64,000 bases of DNA from Siphonodentalium dalli (GCA_032622095.1 CP136066.1:113543319-113607318); one strand, 5' to 3'; shown: positions 1 through 12,534, counted from the stretch's first letter. The notes: generated by a model from the sequence alone, not told the origin. Numbers and translations are program-made.

Positions 1-1392
1 CACACAACTGGTAGATAATTTGAGATAAATAGTCTGGTTTAATACACATAACTGATAAATAAATTGAGATTAATAGTCTGGTTTAATATACACAACTGGT
101 AAATAAATTGAGATTAATAGTCTGGTTTAATACACATAACTAATAAATAAATTGAGATTAATAGTCTGGTTTAATACACACAACTGGTAAATAAATTGAG
201 ATTAATAGTCTGGTTTAATACACATAACTAATAAATAAATTGAGATTAATAGTCTGGTTTAATACACATAACTAATAAATAAATTGAGATTAATAGTCTG
301 GTTTAATACACATAACTGTCTGATACACATAACTGGTAAATAAATTATAAATTGAGATTAATAGTCTGGTTTAATACACATAACTGATAAATAAATTGAG
401 ATTAATAGTCTGGTTTAATACACATAACTGATACATAAATTGAGATTAATAGTCTGGTTTAATACACACAACTGATAAATAAATTGAGATTAATAGTCTG
501 GTTTAATACACATAACTGATAAATAAATTGAGATTAATAGTCTGGTTTAATACACATAGCTGATAAATAAATTGAGATTAATAGTCTGGTTTAATACACA
601 TAACTGATAAATAAATTGAGATTAATAGTCTGGTTTAATACACGTAACTGATAAATAAATTGAGATTAATAGTCTGGTTTAATAGACATAACTGTCTGAT
701 ACACATAACTGGTAAATAAATTATAAATTGAGATTAATAGTCTGGTTTAATACACATAACTGATAAATAAATTGAGATTAATAGTCTGGTTTAATACACA
801 TAACTGATAAATAAATTGAGATGAATAGTCTGGTTTAATACACATAACTGATAAATAAATTGAGATTAATAGTCTGGTTTAATGCACATAACTGATACAT
901 AAATTGAGATTAATAGTCTGGTTTAATACACATAACTAATAAATAAATTGAGATTAATAGTCTGGTTTAATACACATAACTGTCTGATACACATAACTGG
1001 TAAATAAATTATAAATTGAGATTAATAGTCTGGTTTAATAAACATTAAACTAAATAAATTGAGATTAATAGTCTGGTTTAATACACATAACTGACAGATA
1101 AGTTGAGATTAATAGTCTGGTTTAATACACATAACTGATAAATAAATTGAGATTAATAGTCTGGTTTAATGCACATAACTGATAAATAAATTGAGATTAA
1201 TAGTCTGGTTTAATACACATAACTAATACATAAATTGAGATTAATAGTCTGGTTTAATACACATAACTGTCTGATACACATAACTGATAAATACATTATA
1301 AATTGAGATTAATAGTCTGGTTTAATACACATTAAACTAAATAAATTGAGATTAATAGTTTGGTTTAATACACATAACTGGGAGATAAATTG
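1..1392. repeat. 44-bp minisatellite array, about 30 copies
   Basis: A head-to-tail array with a 44-bp period, built around the core AATAGTCTGGTTTAATACAC. It begins before the window and decays into unique sequence near 1392. Most copies differ by one or two bases. A longer variant containing TGTCTGATACACATAACTG recurs at about 318, 692, 981 and 1268, so the array has higher-order blocks of roughly 290-375 bp. No open frame or gene is associated with it. Confidence 0.97.
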
Positions 1393-1785
1393 AGGCAAAT
1401 TTCAACGGCAACCTGCCCTAATCAATCACGCGTCATAAATTTCTTTGATAGAACATGGTGTGGAAGTTCGTCTCGGATCCCATACTCGTCACGTGATTTA
1501 ATTTCAACCACCCAAGACCTGCATTAAAATTACATAGTGCATATGAGTGTAAATAGTAATGTGAATAGAATACGCACATGCGTATGTTGGTGATGGAACT
1601 TGAGAAGCCAAAAAACAATTGCGAAAACATGTATCGTTTGAGGTGACCGCCAGTCGGACATATCATAGTATATCAATTGATTAGTATCTTTGAATTTTCT
1701 TGGGCTTCTCTTTTCACGAACATCTTCATGATGAAAAACGAAGGCAAAGTAAACATGTCATGAATTTCGACCGCAACCCGATACG
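1393..1785. other. Unique spacer, no gene seen
   Basis: Sequence between the minisatellite and the first TIR element. Short random open frames only; no splice-bounded exon, repeat or RNA gene recognised. Confidence 0.6.
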
Positions 1786-2686
1786 GTTATCACCCCATGC
1801 ATCCGGATATGCTCGTAGCGGAAGACATGCTCGTAGCGGAAGACATGCTCGTAGCGGAATAACCACATATGGCCCGTGATTTGCACACCGTTCACGGTTA
1901 GACACATGTTGCACCGAAACCAACACATACCAGTGGTTGACGGCGGTGGTACTAGTTGTGGCTATAATTTACCCAACTGTACATCATACTTCTTTAAACA
2001 TGGACGCAGTTTAATCCTATTTTACCGGGAAGTTAGGCCAAAAATTGTGGCAAAATTTGCATTTCTTACATAAAATTACGATTTCCGTGGTAACAGCCCA
2101 GACAATATAGTCTTTGCATACATTGCCATTTCCGCGGATATTCCCTTAGTATAATAGACAACATTTTCAGTCATGTTTCTACATTTTCCATAGTAAAAAA
2201 TTACCATATTTGCAGGTATGTCTACAGCAGTGGTTTTACGTTTGCTATAGACATGCCCCAAAATCAAGTGAGTGCCTCCATGGAAACTAATTTTTCGGGC
2301 ACTAATATGATTGACATCGCAAACATGTCCAGTTCATTTTGAAGCTACGATATCATACGTTGAGAGACTGTATGTTATATAATGTGTCAATGGAAAGATT
2401 CATTAAAATTTGATAAAACTTATATCGAGTAAGTATTTCAGATCATAATTTTCGTATAAAACCCGATTATCGAACAGTAATATGCAAATTGTGGAAACCA
2501 CAACCGCTCATTTCTGTAGACCGATTATCGCTGTTAACGTTTAAAAAAAATCAAGGTAAATTAAACCGTGTTTTTATGAAATAACTTACGGCAACTAAAG
2601 ACGATGTGCAAATCGCGGACCATGTGGTTATTCCGCTACGAGCATGTCTTCCGCTACGAGCATATCCGGATGCATGGGGTGGTTAT
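1786..2686 (+). mobile_element. Non-autonomous TIR transposon, copy A, 5-bp TSD
   Basis: An 891-bp element (1791-2681) beginning CACCCCATGC and ending with its complement GCATGGGGTG. It is flanked by the exact 5-bp direct repeat GTTAT (1786-1790 and 2682-2686). Inverted termini of about 85 bp contain an 18-bp subrepeat (core GCTCGTAGCGGAAGAC); the left end carries one extra copy of this subrepeat. The interior is AT-rich and shows no transposase frame. Together with copy B this defines a family. A 5-bp TSD and a terminal CAC are known for Transib/RAG-related transposons, but that assignment is only a suggestion. Confidence 0.85.
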
Positions 2687-2854
2687 TCTTTTTCAAAAGA
2701 CAAAATGGAAATATAGTGAAATAAACATTGACGGCCGAATTCTGGACTCTGGTCTGGACCATGTTTCATGCAAATTATAGTAAATCATTCATGCTTACAG
2801 TGGAGTTTTATTTATAATATACGCGCACTGTTTGATAGCATACTCCGTGAGATG

Positions 2855-3756
2855 GATTACACCCCATGCATCCGGATATGCTCGTAGCGGAAGACATGCT
2901 CGTAGCGGAATAACCACATGGCCCGCGATTTGCACATCGTCCTTAGTTGTCGTAAGTTATTTCATAAAAAACACGGTTTACTTTACCTTGATTTTTTTTA
3001 AACGTTAACAGCGATAATCGGTCTACAGAAATGAGCGGTTGTGGTTTCCGCAATTTGCATATTACTGTTCGATAATCGGGTTTTATACGAAAATTATGAC
3101 CTGAAATACTTACTCGATATAAGTTTTGTCAAATTTTAATGAATCCTTGCATTGACACATTATATAACATACAGTCTCTCAAAGTATGATATCTTAGCTT
3201 CAAAATAAACTGGACATGTTTGCGATGTCAATCATATTAGTGCCCGAAAAATTAGTTTCCATGGAGGCACTCACTTGATTTTGGGGCATGTCTATAGCAA
3301 ACGTAACCCACTGCTATAGACATGCCATATTTTCTTGCTATGACCTGCATATATGGTAATTTTTGACTATGAAAAATGTAGAAACGTGACTGAAAATGTT
3401 GTCTATTATATTAAGGGAATATCCGCGGAAATAGCAATGTATGCAAAGACTATGTTGTCTGGGCTGTTACCACAGAAATCGTAATTTTATGTAAGAAATG
3501 CAAATTTTGCCACAATGTTTGGCCTAACTTCGCTATAAAATAGGATTAACCTGCGTCCATTGTTTAAAGAAGTTTGAAGTACAGTTGGGTAAATTATAGC
3601 CACAAATAGTACCACCACCGTCGACCACTGGTATGTGTTGGTTTCGGTGCAACACGTGTTTAACCGTGAATGGTGTGCAAATCGCGGGCCATGTGGTTAT
3701 TCCGCTACGGGCATGTCTTCCGCTACGAGCATATCCGGAATTCATGGGGTGGATTA
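2855..3756 (-). mobile_element. Non-autonomous TIR transposon, copy B, inverted to copy A
   Basis: A second copy of the same family (2860-3751, 892 bp) in opposite orientation, 173 bp from copy A. Its own 5-bp target duplication GATTA lies at 2855-2859 and 3752-3756. Because this TSD differs from that of copy A, the two copies are separate insertions and not a local inverted duplication. The pair could form a stem of about 890 bp. One end has a small change in the terminal repeat (TGAATTCCGG in place of TGCATCCGG on the complementary strand). Confidence 0.85.
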
Positions 3757-6530
3757 AGTCAGATTTCGTTGTATTATTTCTACGCGCAAATTGTTATCGA
3801 TGGGTGTGGTCGACAAGGATAAATAGGGAATGATAGTAGTTTTACAATGAGAACGTAATTCGCATTGAATGCGGGTGTCTTTGGTTCTGAAATGAATTGA
3901 TATCGGAACTAGTTATGAAAGCACTAATTCATCATTTGGGAAAAAATTATTGCTGGACTTATATAGAATATAACAGCAAAATATCTAAAAATTATATTAA
4001 GCGAAAAATTGTGGTATAAAATAAGGAAATGTCCGATAAAAATTGTGTTATTGTGACCAGGGGCCTGGGAAAAAAAATTCAGAATACAAGGTTGAAATGT
4101 TTGGGCTTTTATTTTATTTCTTTTGGGACCCACCGCCCCGGGGACGCGAATTTTGTTTATCGGATCTCGGACCATGCACCCACCATCCAACACAAGTTAT
4201 TTCCAAGGAAATTGGGGATCCACCCATAAAATTTTATGGAAATTGTGATAATAGCAGGATATGGCAGATAACTGGCATGATATGTTATAAATAACCATTC
4301 GGATGGAATGCCAATCATGTAAGCTTAATGACCATGCAGTACCAGATATATCAGAACATAACAAAACACTCGTTAATGAAACTTGCCAAATACGGTTTGG
4401 CATCCATATAGGTTATCAGTATACAATATATATGCGACAGAGATGTCTCACATGCATGGTGACTATCCCTGGCTAGATGACCAAATGGTCGTCCTGTCTC
4501 TGTTTTAATTACATAATTTTCCATTTGCTACATGAGACTCAGTTATACAACCACAACGTAAAGAAGGCACATATATAGGGACGGCGCATGATATTCATAC
4601 CATTTAAATCATCAGAAGAATTAAATCAGCTGATGTTGGCATCACAGGAATAACTGAAAGTCAATAACAGCAATGAAAACCTGTGAGAACTGATGGAATT
4701 GATTTTTTTTAGCCCACTATTTTTCCTCGTAAGGAACGTACCCACCCCATCATGTCGTGTTATAAAAGAAAAATATTGTGTAAATATTTAAACTATTAAA
4801 GCTCTATTTTGGTAAAGTTTTTTAAGCCTTAACATTTAAAAACGGTTTAGTTGTCATAATTTGTCTTTAAACATGGATTTGGAAAACACTTACAAGGCAT
4901 CAGAAATATTTGCGATCGGGGCTCAGATACCACCCACCCATCCGGACCTTGTATTTTGGAATTTCTTCGAGAACCCCTTCCCCTCTGTTGTGACCATTAA
5001 ATTTTCTGGACAATAATTTTCAATAACTTCAATGGAGGCGATAGGTAGTTAAAATCTTTCAATTTTTAACTTATTGCAAATTTCCAAGTCAGCGAAATTA
5101 CATTGCAGCCTCACCTGTCACCTCCTTTCCCCATTGGATTGAAAATTTCCAATAGGTACCTCATTATTTCCAGTTGTTGAAAATTCCCGCCTGATGTCCC
5201 CTATAATAATGGTTCGAAATGTTTTCAACTGATTACCATTTCAGTTCAAACATTTGAACGAAATTGGGGGGGGGGGGTAGAATTTTGGTAAAAAAAACAA
5301 AAACAATTCGTCGTCCAACATCATAGAATTAAATCAATTTCAACCTATTTTTGTCAGGTTCTTCCAACTAAATTAACAGGAATGCATGCCATTTCCAGCT
5401 GCTAAAAGTTTGACAAAAATTTGGCTGCGACACCAAATCCAAGTTTGTTATGAGTATTTTGGCGAAACCAGACATTCTAAGTTCAAAACAACCAGTTCAC
5501 AGCATGATTTAAAAATAAGACATGGATTTGACAATTTCAGTCGTTACCGAAAAGTCATAACAGTCCCGAACACGGGAGAAACGTGCAGGGACGTGACTGG
5601 GGGGGGGGGGGGGGGCGTTGTTGAGGTCGGGGTTTGTCCAACTTATAATTTCCATTTGCGCCCCACTAAATTCACAACTCCAGAGACAACTGAATATCTC
5701 CTCTTTAAGTTTGCAATATTCTAACTGCTACATATATACACCTAATTATTTTTCAACCGATCAGAACCAGTTATAAATTACGAACCTAATGCAATAACCT
5801 AGATGTGGGAGTGGAATGTCTCGAACTGATTGTAATTTCAGTCTAATATTTTGACCCAGAGTAGAACAATATATATAGTTGGTTCTTGATCTGAAAACAA
5901 AATAGTATACACAAAAGCGATCCACGCTAAGTGACAGTAATCTGATTCGTGTATCTGGGCAACTTTGTCGATTGCTTTCTGGGCTCAGTAGTTTCTACAC
6001 GCAGCGGAGTGATATCTCGGTGAAATTTATGTGGGCTTTCCTCCACTTGTAAAACGTCGTGCCATGGCCAAACCATTGATTGGAAAATATGTGGCCACGG
6101 TCGGTCTGAACTTCACAACTCCCGTTGGTTCAGGCATGAACTTTTCCAGCTGTTGAAAATTAGAGGGTGAGAAATCCACACTACCCCGTGCCCCGTGATT
6201 CCTGTCTGACGGCGGCATACAGGTACCGCTATACAATAGGGAGATAAGCCGTTTTATCGGGATCATGTTTGGCGACACCAACCTCGATGCAGCGCACAGC
6301 ACGCTTTTGTCCAGAGATTGATGTTGATTGGACAATAATCGCCGATCACAGCAAGCGACCAGGTAGTTTCCCCGAGACCAAGTCCGGACTTGGAACACCG
6401 TGATTTTAAGGGTGGTCCAGACCAGAGACCAGAATTCAGCCGTGATAAACTGTTGCCGATATGTATCTTTTGCTAAGAATTAGATATAGTATAAAGTAAT
6501 GCACATGTTATAGGCTGCATGACTATATCT
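3757..6530. other. Gene-free stretch with G-homopolymers
   Basis: No supported gene. The open frames here (up to 123 codons at 6027-6398, minus) lack splice sites or recognisable motifs. Homopolymeric G runs at 5266-5277 and 5599-5615 stand out in otherwise AT-rich DNA. Confidence 0.55.
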
Positions 6531-7690
6531 ATATTTGCGAATGTCTCTCTGTCCGTCTGTCCGTCTGTGTTCTATAGAAATTAACGGGGACTATCTAGAT
6601 GGCACCAAAAGGGATCTAATATGGGCAACTTTTTTACGAGGAAGATAATGGTGTATGTTAAAATTTCTAAAGTGACGCTGTTGGTGTGGTGTCAGGGACA
6701 GAGAAGTGGGAGAGGCAACACAATCGTTGACATTTTTTTGTCGCCCATTTCCACCTAACTTATTCATAATCAGTTCCTTGATATGAGGGTTCTAGCGGTG
6801 TGGTTTATAGATGCCAAAAGTAGCCCGTTGGAGACAGGGTTAGGGAAGCGGTACCAAAAACATTATGAAATATTTATTTTTAGCGCCGATCACCAAATTG
6901 ATAGTTATTCTTCTCCATGATACGAGGAATTATATCGCGAAGAATGTGTTTTGTCGCCGATATTCACCAGACTTATACATACGGTCATCTACATGATATG
7001 AGACTATATAATATAGTTGTGTAGTTTAAAGATGTCAAAAGTGGTGCCGCTCGAGTTAGTGATGGGGGAGGGGCACCCAAATGAATGGTAATATTTTTAG
7101 CTCCAATTTCCACCAAATTTATACATATTCTTCTCCGCGATACGAGATATCTACATTTGTGGCGTTTTGGGTCAGGGATGGGGCACTAAAATTTATAAGA
7201 ATATTTTAGTCGCCTATTTCCAACAAAGTTATATGTATAGTTATCCCCATGACACAAGGAATATAATGATGCGGCCCTATTCGAGTCAGCGATGGCAGGA
7301 GAGGGAGGATCGAGAGAGGCACCACAACGTTAATGAATAAAATTTTGTCGTCGATTTTCATCAAAACCATTTTGGATGGGGGTGAGGTATGGGTTGAATA
7401 TTTATGGTGTCCTGGGCCTACATACAACAACATTTGTCTTGTTTGAACTAAATCAAGGGGCCGATAAATGGCATGGTGCCGTATTTTAACCCCTCATGAC
7501 GGCGGGAATTTTGTATCGGGTAGGGTATGTGGAGTATAGGTTTATGGTGTCTTGGTGCCACCCTATAACGCCCTTTGACCGAAAATAAATCAAGCGGTCG
7601 AAATGACATGGGCGCCCTATTTGAAACCATCTGTACTGCGGCAATTTTGGATGGAGTGTCCTGGGGGGGGGGGGCACCATACAATACCTT
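6531..7690. repeat. Degenerate tandem repeat block
   Basis: Starts at a TCTGTCCG microsatellite and continues as diverged copies of a unit of roughly 120-150 bp. Recurring phrases include TTTTTGTCGCCCATTTCCA, TTATACATATTCTTCTCC and ATGATACGAG. The last third shifts to a related unit with GGCAATTTTGGATGG-like phrases and ends at a G run (7663-7674). Open frames inside are by-products of the repeat. Confidence 0.65.
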
Positions 7691-7768
7691 TTGCTTTACC
7701 TAAATCGGTCAAGGTGCCATAACAAAGATGTTAAAGTAGCAGGCTCATAGTTGTTAAAAACATTATAC

Positions 7769-8419
7769 TTAAAGGGGTACTGTACACAAAGATAGGCGAT
7801 TTTTTTATTTACTCCCATTGAAATAACTTTCAAGTTAGATTGTGTTCGTGTTATATGAGTTTCGTATAAACCTAATTTAGCGAAGAAAATATTGATCTTG
7901 GAAACAAAAATATTACGATTTCAAACTACGCGCCATGTTTTTGACCTTCACCGGAGAAGACGCGGTCGCAGGAAGAACCGGAAGTTCATTGCTCACAGCT
8001 TCGATTGATGCATTCAATCTCTTCCATCGAACAATCTCACTCCCTATAAAATACTTGACGCTTTATGACTCTTTGTTTCTTTCTCCTTTTTTCCGAATCG
8101 GTTATAACGGGCCTTCTTTTGCAGGTAACATGTTTTGTTTGCAACTCAATAATGTTCGCGAACGGCCGTCGATAAAAGACAAGCAACATATGCGATTTCA
8201 AGAACGGTAACTCGTAATGGCATAATTCTCCATTTTATGACTCCAGCCATAAATGAATTTATATTAAATAATTAAATTTAACTTTTACGATAGCCTGTTA
8301 ACCGGAAAGTTTTCAGTAGACATCGTCGACTCAAATTAGTTATTTTATAATATAATATTCATATTAGATCGCTATTGTCACCGGGAATTTATTGAAATTG
8401 GGGTACAGTACCCCTTTAA
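7769..8419. mobile_element. TTAA-flanked MITE, AAAGGGGTACTGTAC termini
   Basis: Inverted termini AAAGGGGTACTGTAC at 7771 and GTACAGTACCCCTTT ending at 8417, with TTAA at both edges (7769-7772, 8416-8419). The 650-bp body has no transposase. TTAA target duplication is typical of the piggyBac and Kolobok superfamilies. A second copy of the termini bounds the foldback at 21151-21499. Confidence 0.75.
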
Positions 8420-8465
8420 AACCTCATGTGTAACTGATGGAATTTCAAACGACATTTAAAAACCG

Positions 8466-8872
8466 CTTTCTTGTTTGAAGAAGATATCCTAATGTCTAAC
8501 GTCAAAATTAAAGGCGGAACAATATGTGATCCGACTAATTACAGGGTCATTGTATTATCCAGTTGTTTGGACAAATGTTTTGCTAAAATTCTTACCAATA
8601 AGTTAGACTCTTTCTTACAGGTTAATGGCATTATTTGTAATGAACATATTGGTTTTAGAAAAGAAAGCCGAACGACAGACCATATCTTAATATTAAATAC
8701 TGATCGATAAGTCTTTGAAGAAAGATCAGTAGTTGTATACATCATTTATTAAAAGCTTTTGATCTGGTTAATCGAGAAGTGTTACTTGTGAAGCTGTTAC
8801 ATAATGGCGTAGGTGAACCATTTCTAAATAGTCTAGAGGTATGTATGATGAAGTTCAATAAGCGAGATGGCT
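8466..8872 (+). pseudogene. LINE reverse transcriptase remnant
   Basis: Two plus-strand frames joined by a frameshift encode part of a non-LTR retrotransposon reverse transcriptase. The first (to 8710) contains DPTNYRVIVLSSCLDKCFAK and then GFRKESRTTDHILIL, matching the RT finger/palm region (NYRGI...GFR...TTDHI). The second (8752-8871) contains AFDLVNREVLLVKLLHNGVG, which is RT motif A with its aspartate. The copy is truncated at both ends: catalytic motif C is missing, and a hairpin begins at its 3' edge. It is non-functional and resembles the CR1/L2/jockey group; the exact clade was not determined. Confidence 0.85.
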
Positions 8873-9085
8873 GAGTCGCGGCCGTATTGGATTCATTCAG
8901 CCCAGTTTCGTGGTTTCAGAGATTCATCCAGCTCTGGTTCCGTGGTTTTAGTGCCACATGTCAAAGTTCTGGAGTAGGCATTTCCATATATATATATGGA
9001 AATGCTACTCCAGAACTTTGACCTGTAGCACTAAAACCAAGGAACCGGGCCTGTTGGATCCAATATGGCCGCGAGTTAGTGACAG
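8873..9085. repeat. Foldback hairpin centred near 8995
   Basis: Left and right arms are inverted copies around the TATATATATATGGAAA centre (for example TCAAAGTTCTGGAGTAGGCA against its complement at 9004-9025). The outer arms pair GGCCGTATTGGAT with ATCCAATATGGCC but differ in length by an indel in the left arm. No coding content. Confidence 0.8.
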
Positions 9086-9686
9086 GTCATATACGCAGGG
9101 GGGGGGGGGGTCGGAATTTTTTTTCAGGCACGTAAGCTGATTTTTTTTACTTTCGACCCTTGTTGAGACCCGCCCACCCCGCGTCCAAAATGTTTTCCAT
9201 TTTCGGCAGTTTTTTCCGACCACATTTGGACATCTACCCCCCCCCCTTTAACACTAAAACAGATATTTGCGGGAATTCACTGTAAACAGCTGTATATGAA
9301 TTTCTGTGCATACTATTTGTCAAGGATGTTAACATTGACATGTAAATAGGAACGAGTCATTTTGGGGTCAGTCGGATTTCATAAATTTGCAACAAAATAC
9401 AACACGATAACTGCCTGCAGTCAGTTTAGCAGTTAGAATTACATTATTTCTCTTATTCTAAGGTGTTTTAAGCCAAACTCATTGCAAAAACAGTCCAAAA
9501 ATTTGCAGGAAAACATTTTTTGAGTTGGTGACATCAAATAATAATTCGTCAGTTGGAGATAAGCAAAGATATGTTTTCAGTCTTGCACTCGAATTGAATA
9601 AAAGCAAAAATACCATCCCTGCTTTATGCTGATATTGTTTTAATATATAAATCTAAGGAAGGTCTGCAGAAATCACTCAACAAGAT
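9086..9686. other. Spacer, no gene seen
   Basis: Contains a G run (9098-9110) and a C run (9237-9246) bounding a CT-rich segment, then AT-rich DNA without a recognisable gene. Confidence 0.55.
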
Positions 9687-10166
9687 TTAAAGGTACTCAA
9701 TCCGTAAAGAGGGTCCCCATCTCAACAGATTCCAACAACAACAATCCGATCAGAGGGTCCTATATTACTATTTCTTTGGCTTTGGGGGTAAAAAATATTT
9801 GATTCGAGTCGAGGAACCCATCAAACAAAGCTCAGAGTTATTAGATATTGATTTTTGAAAATTGTTAATTGCTCGAGATGAGTACTAATAACTGCCGTCA
9901 ATTTGGTAACCTGCTCGAGATTTTACGCCAAAACTCTATTCATACAGACAAGGATGGATAACTCTATAAATAAGTGGTAATAATAACGAAATTTTGACTG
10001 TCTTCTGGGCCAGAAAGAATTCCCGATAATGAAAAATAATAGATTTCTAAAATCGATATCCAACAAATCTGAGCTTTGATGGGTGACTTCCTCGACTCGA
10101 ATCAAATATTTTTGACCCCATTGAAATAGTAATTGAGAGGAGTTTTATCGGATTGAGTACCTTTAA
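9687..10166. mobile_element. TTAA-flanked MITE, family AGGTACTCAATCCG (copy 1)
   Basis: Inverted termini AAAGGTACTCAATCCG and CGGATTGAGTACCTTT, each edged by TTAA (9687-9690, 10163-10166). Subterminal segments with CTTTGGCTTTGGGGGTAAAA and GATTCGAGTCGAGG are shared with the copies at 12746-13240 and 29070-29480. About 480 bp, no coding capacity. The TTAA target site suggests mobilisation by a piggyBac- or Kolobok-type transposase. Confidence 0.85.
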
Positions 10167-11001
10167 CCTTACTTCAAACTTTGGAACTTGATACCCAGGT
10201 GCTGGGGGTAGGTTTGTACTCACCCTAGTGACGATGTTATCATTATAACCGTAAATTGTATCTCATGTAACTGGTAGTGGGGAGGATACAGATGGAAAAA
10301 ACTACTTCGCGCTGGGAAATATACATCTCTCCATCTGGCACTAAATTAGTCGTAGTCAACTCGAAGCCACGCTCTATTCATTTAATACTAATATGTATCT
10401 CATGCGGTCGCGTCCTGCACAAGCCACTCAAGTACGTGCTGCCCTAACACTGTCGGAACCATTGATTGATTTGCTCTCTTAGAGGTGTAATTGTATTGCA
10501 TTTTGGATCTTACGGATGGCATCATTCGACGCGCGCAATTCACAGCAAACCAGATTAAGACACGACTGACGCCCGTCCCGATTCTACTTCAACAGTTGTG
10601 TGTCATTTCATTTGTTCATTAGTACGAATGTTTCACGAAACTGAATATCAAATGCAAGAAATCAAAGAATACAATTAGACTATGAGAATCCCTGATGTCT
10701 TTTTGTAGTCTAGGCCAAACAGCAGGCACGGTCGATTTGATAAAAATAATTTCGGACGCGTGCACTAGTTATAGTTCGCCTCGTACTAGAAATTACCGTA
10801 CAATCCTCAGGAGAATTGGGGACGGTCCCAGCTTTAATTCAGAGGTACTCCTGTTTGAAGTGAAATAGCCAGCGTGTGGTAATTTGACCGAAGGCTGATT
10901 GTCAGTGAAATTAAAGTGATGTGGACCACTCCTTGGCGGTAGATGCATGTAATTGGATGTGACTATAGAATAGAAGTGCTAAAAGTAGTAAATTTTATAA
11001 T
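10167..11001. other. Spacer, no gene seen
   Basis: Unique-looking sequence with mixed base composition. No long frame, repeat or splice-bounded exon recognised. Confidence 0.5.
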
Positions 11002-11427
11002 TTACTGATAACTTGAATGATATATTTTGGTGTAAGCGACCCGTGTGTGTGACGGCCACGCCACGTATTGACCACAATGAAGGACGTCCCTCCAGTAGTC
11101 CGTAATAAATTTTATAATTAAATATGCAGGACCTCGGAATTGGTTGTTTGTGGGTGGGACTAACCCCGGATTGTCGCCTTTACCCCTCATATTATGTCCG
11201 CTGTTGGTATTGTCTTCGTTGGTGAGCTGGTGGTTCTGCACCTGGGCCAAATGTGAGACTGGGGCTGGTTGTCTCTCAGGTCTCCATTTGGCCACCCTGT
11301 CGGTGTCCATGCGGCGTCTTGACTTAGTCTTTTTCTTCTCGGTGTTCTTTGTCTTGTCGACTGGAAGTACTCCAACACCACTTCCGAAGAGCATGGATAG
11401 ACCAACTGAAACAATGGATCGACTGGA
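11002..11427 (-). CDS. Possible terminal exon of an unidentified membrane protein
   Basis: A minus-strand frame with unusually gene-like composition. It runs from an acceptor-like TTGTTTCAG (about 11416-11424) through a hydrophobic stretch (GLSMLFGSGVGVLP) into a basic, polar tail (DKTKNTEKKKTKSRRR) and on to Asn/Pro-rich sequence, ending at the stop at 11002. A last membrane helix followed by a charged tail is what the final exon of a multi-pass transporter looks like, but I do not recognise the family. GC content is higher than in the flanks. No upstream exon was found, so this could be a chance frame; the opposite strand is also open here. Confidence 0.3.
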   Translation of the reverse strand, partial: SSRSIVSVGLSMLFGSGVGVLPVDKTKNTEKKKTKSRRRMDTDRVAKWRPERQPAPVSHLAQVQNHQLTNEDNTNSGHNMRGKGDNPGLVPPTNNQFRGPAYLIIKFITDYWRDVLHCGQYVAWPSHTRVAYTKIYHSSYQ

Positions 11428-12214
11428 AGCCGCTCAGTGCATGTAGTACCTGGCTCAAATCATGTTTGTCACAATACATTTCTAAGTAAAAAGGGGGATA
11501 ACTATAATATAATAAGTCAGACGGAGCTTTTAGTCGCGGGTTCACAGATTTCCATGGTGGTGAATATCAGTGCAAGTCTAAATAAAATGACCGGAAAATG
11601 TTGAAATACAAACTGGGACAAATGGGGGTACCGTTGTGGAGGTATAAAGAAATCGTCCATCAGTAGCCTAGCTTGTGTCCTCTATTCATCCACTGGAACC
11701 ATTCTAAGGTCTTACATAAGGTTTCGATAATATAGGGTAGGTAAAAAACTAGATGTTTTCTGAGAAATAATTGTTTGTCTAAATTAATCCCTCTCACTCA
11801 CTATATTTCCTCTCTATCTCCCCCACTATACATTGAACAACATACATATACTTTAATACCAACCAATCTCTCTCTTCATCTCCCTCCACTCGATATATCC
11901 ACCCCCCTCTCTCTCTCTCTGGCAAAAACAAGCATTCGCCCTCTTCCAGTGGCCATCTTGGACACCATCTGGGATACCCCCCCCCCCCCCCCACCAAGCC
12001 GGGATTTTTGCGGACTTTTCTGTTTTTATGAAAACAATTTAATGTCTCCTGTTTTGGATGATGCCAGATTCGATAATTTACCAATCTGTTCCTGGCCTAA
12101 CACCAAACATTATGAAAACTGACCCAAGGACTAAGATTATCACCCTGATCCAATCACCCCATATAAGCCGACTATAAAATATATAAATGTAAGTATCAAG
12201 GCTGATAGTGAAAA
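11428..12214. other. CT-rich low-complexity stretch, no gene seen
   Basis: Contains a pyrimidine-rich segment (about 11785-11935) and a C16 run at 11977-11992. Frames on both strands follow from the simple sequence and show no motif. Confidence 0.5.
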
Positions 12215-12534
12215 TAGGAGGTCAAAAATCATCCTCACAAAAGCAATTTTTTTTTATCAAATTGATCTGGAGTTCTACCATTATGTGCCCAAGTAATCAT
12301 ATTTTTTGTTAAATTTAGCTTTCCGTCGTACTTTAAACAAGTGAGCATAGAAAATCATTCGAAGTTGTCAATGAAATTTATTTTTTGGTACCCGAAACGT
12401 CCGTCCAATGAAAAATCAAAAAATCAAACCCCTAAATCACCGAAATCTGTACTATTATCATCAAACTAAATAGCCCTATTGTCAAACAGACGTTGTTTCA
12501 TGAAGTACAGCTAATTTGGGGTTGGTACTCAACA

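Noticed and set aside
1-1392. CRISPR-like array
   Set aside because: Units are contiguous without unique spacers, and the context is a eukaryotic nuclear genome. It is a minisatellite.
6027-6398. 123-codon minus frame
   Set aside because: No motif, no splice context, and composition like the surrounding non-coding DNA.
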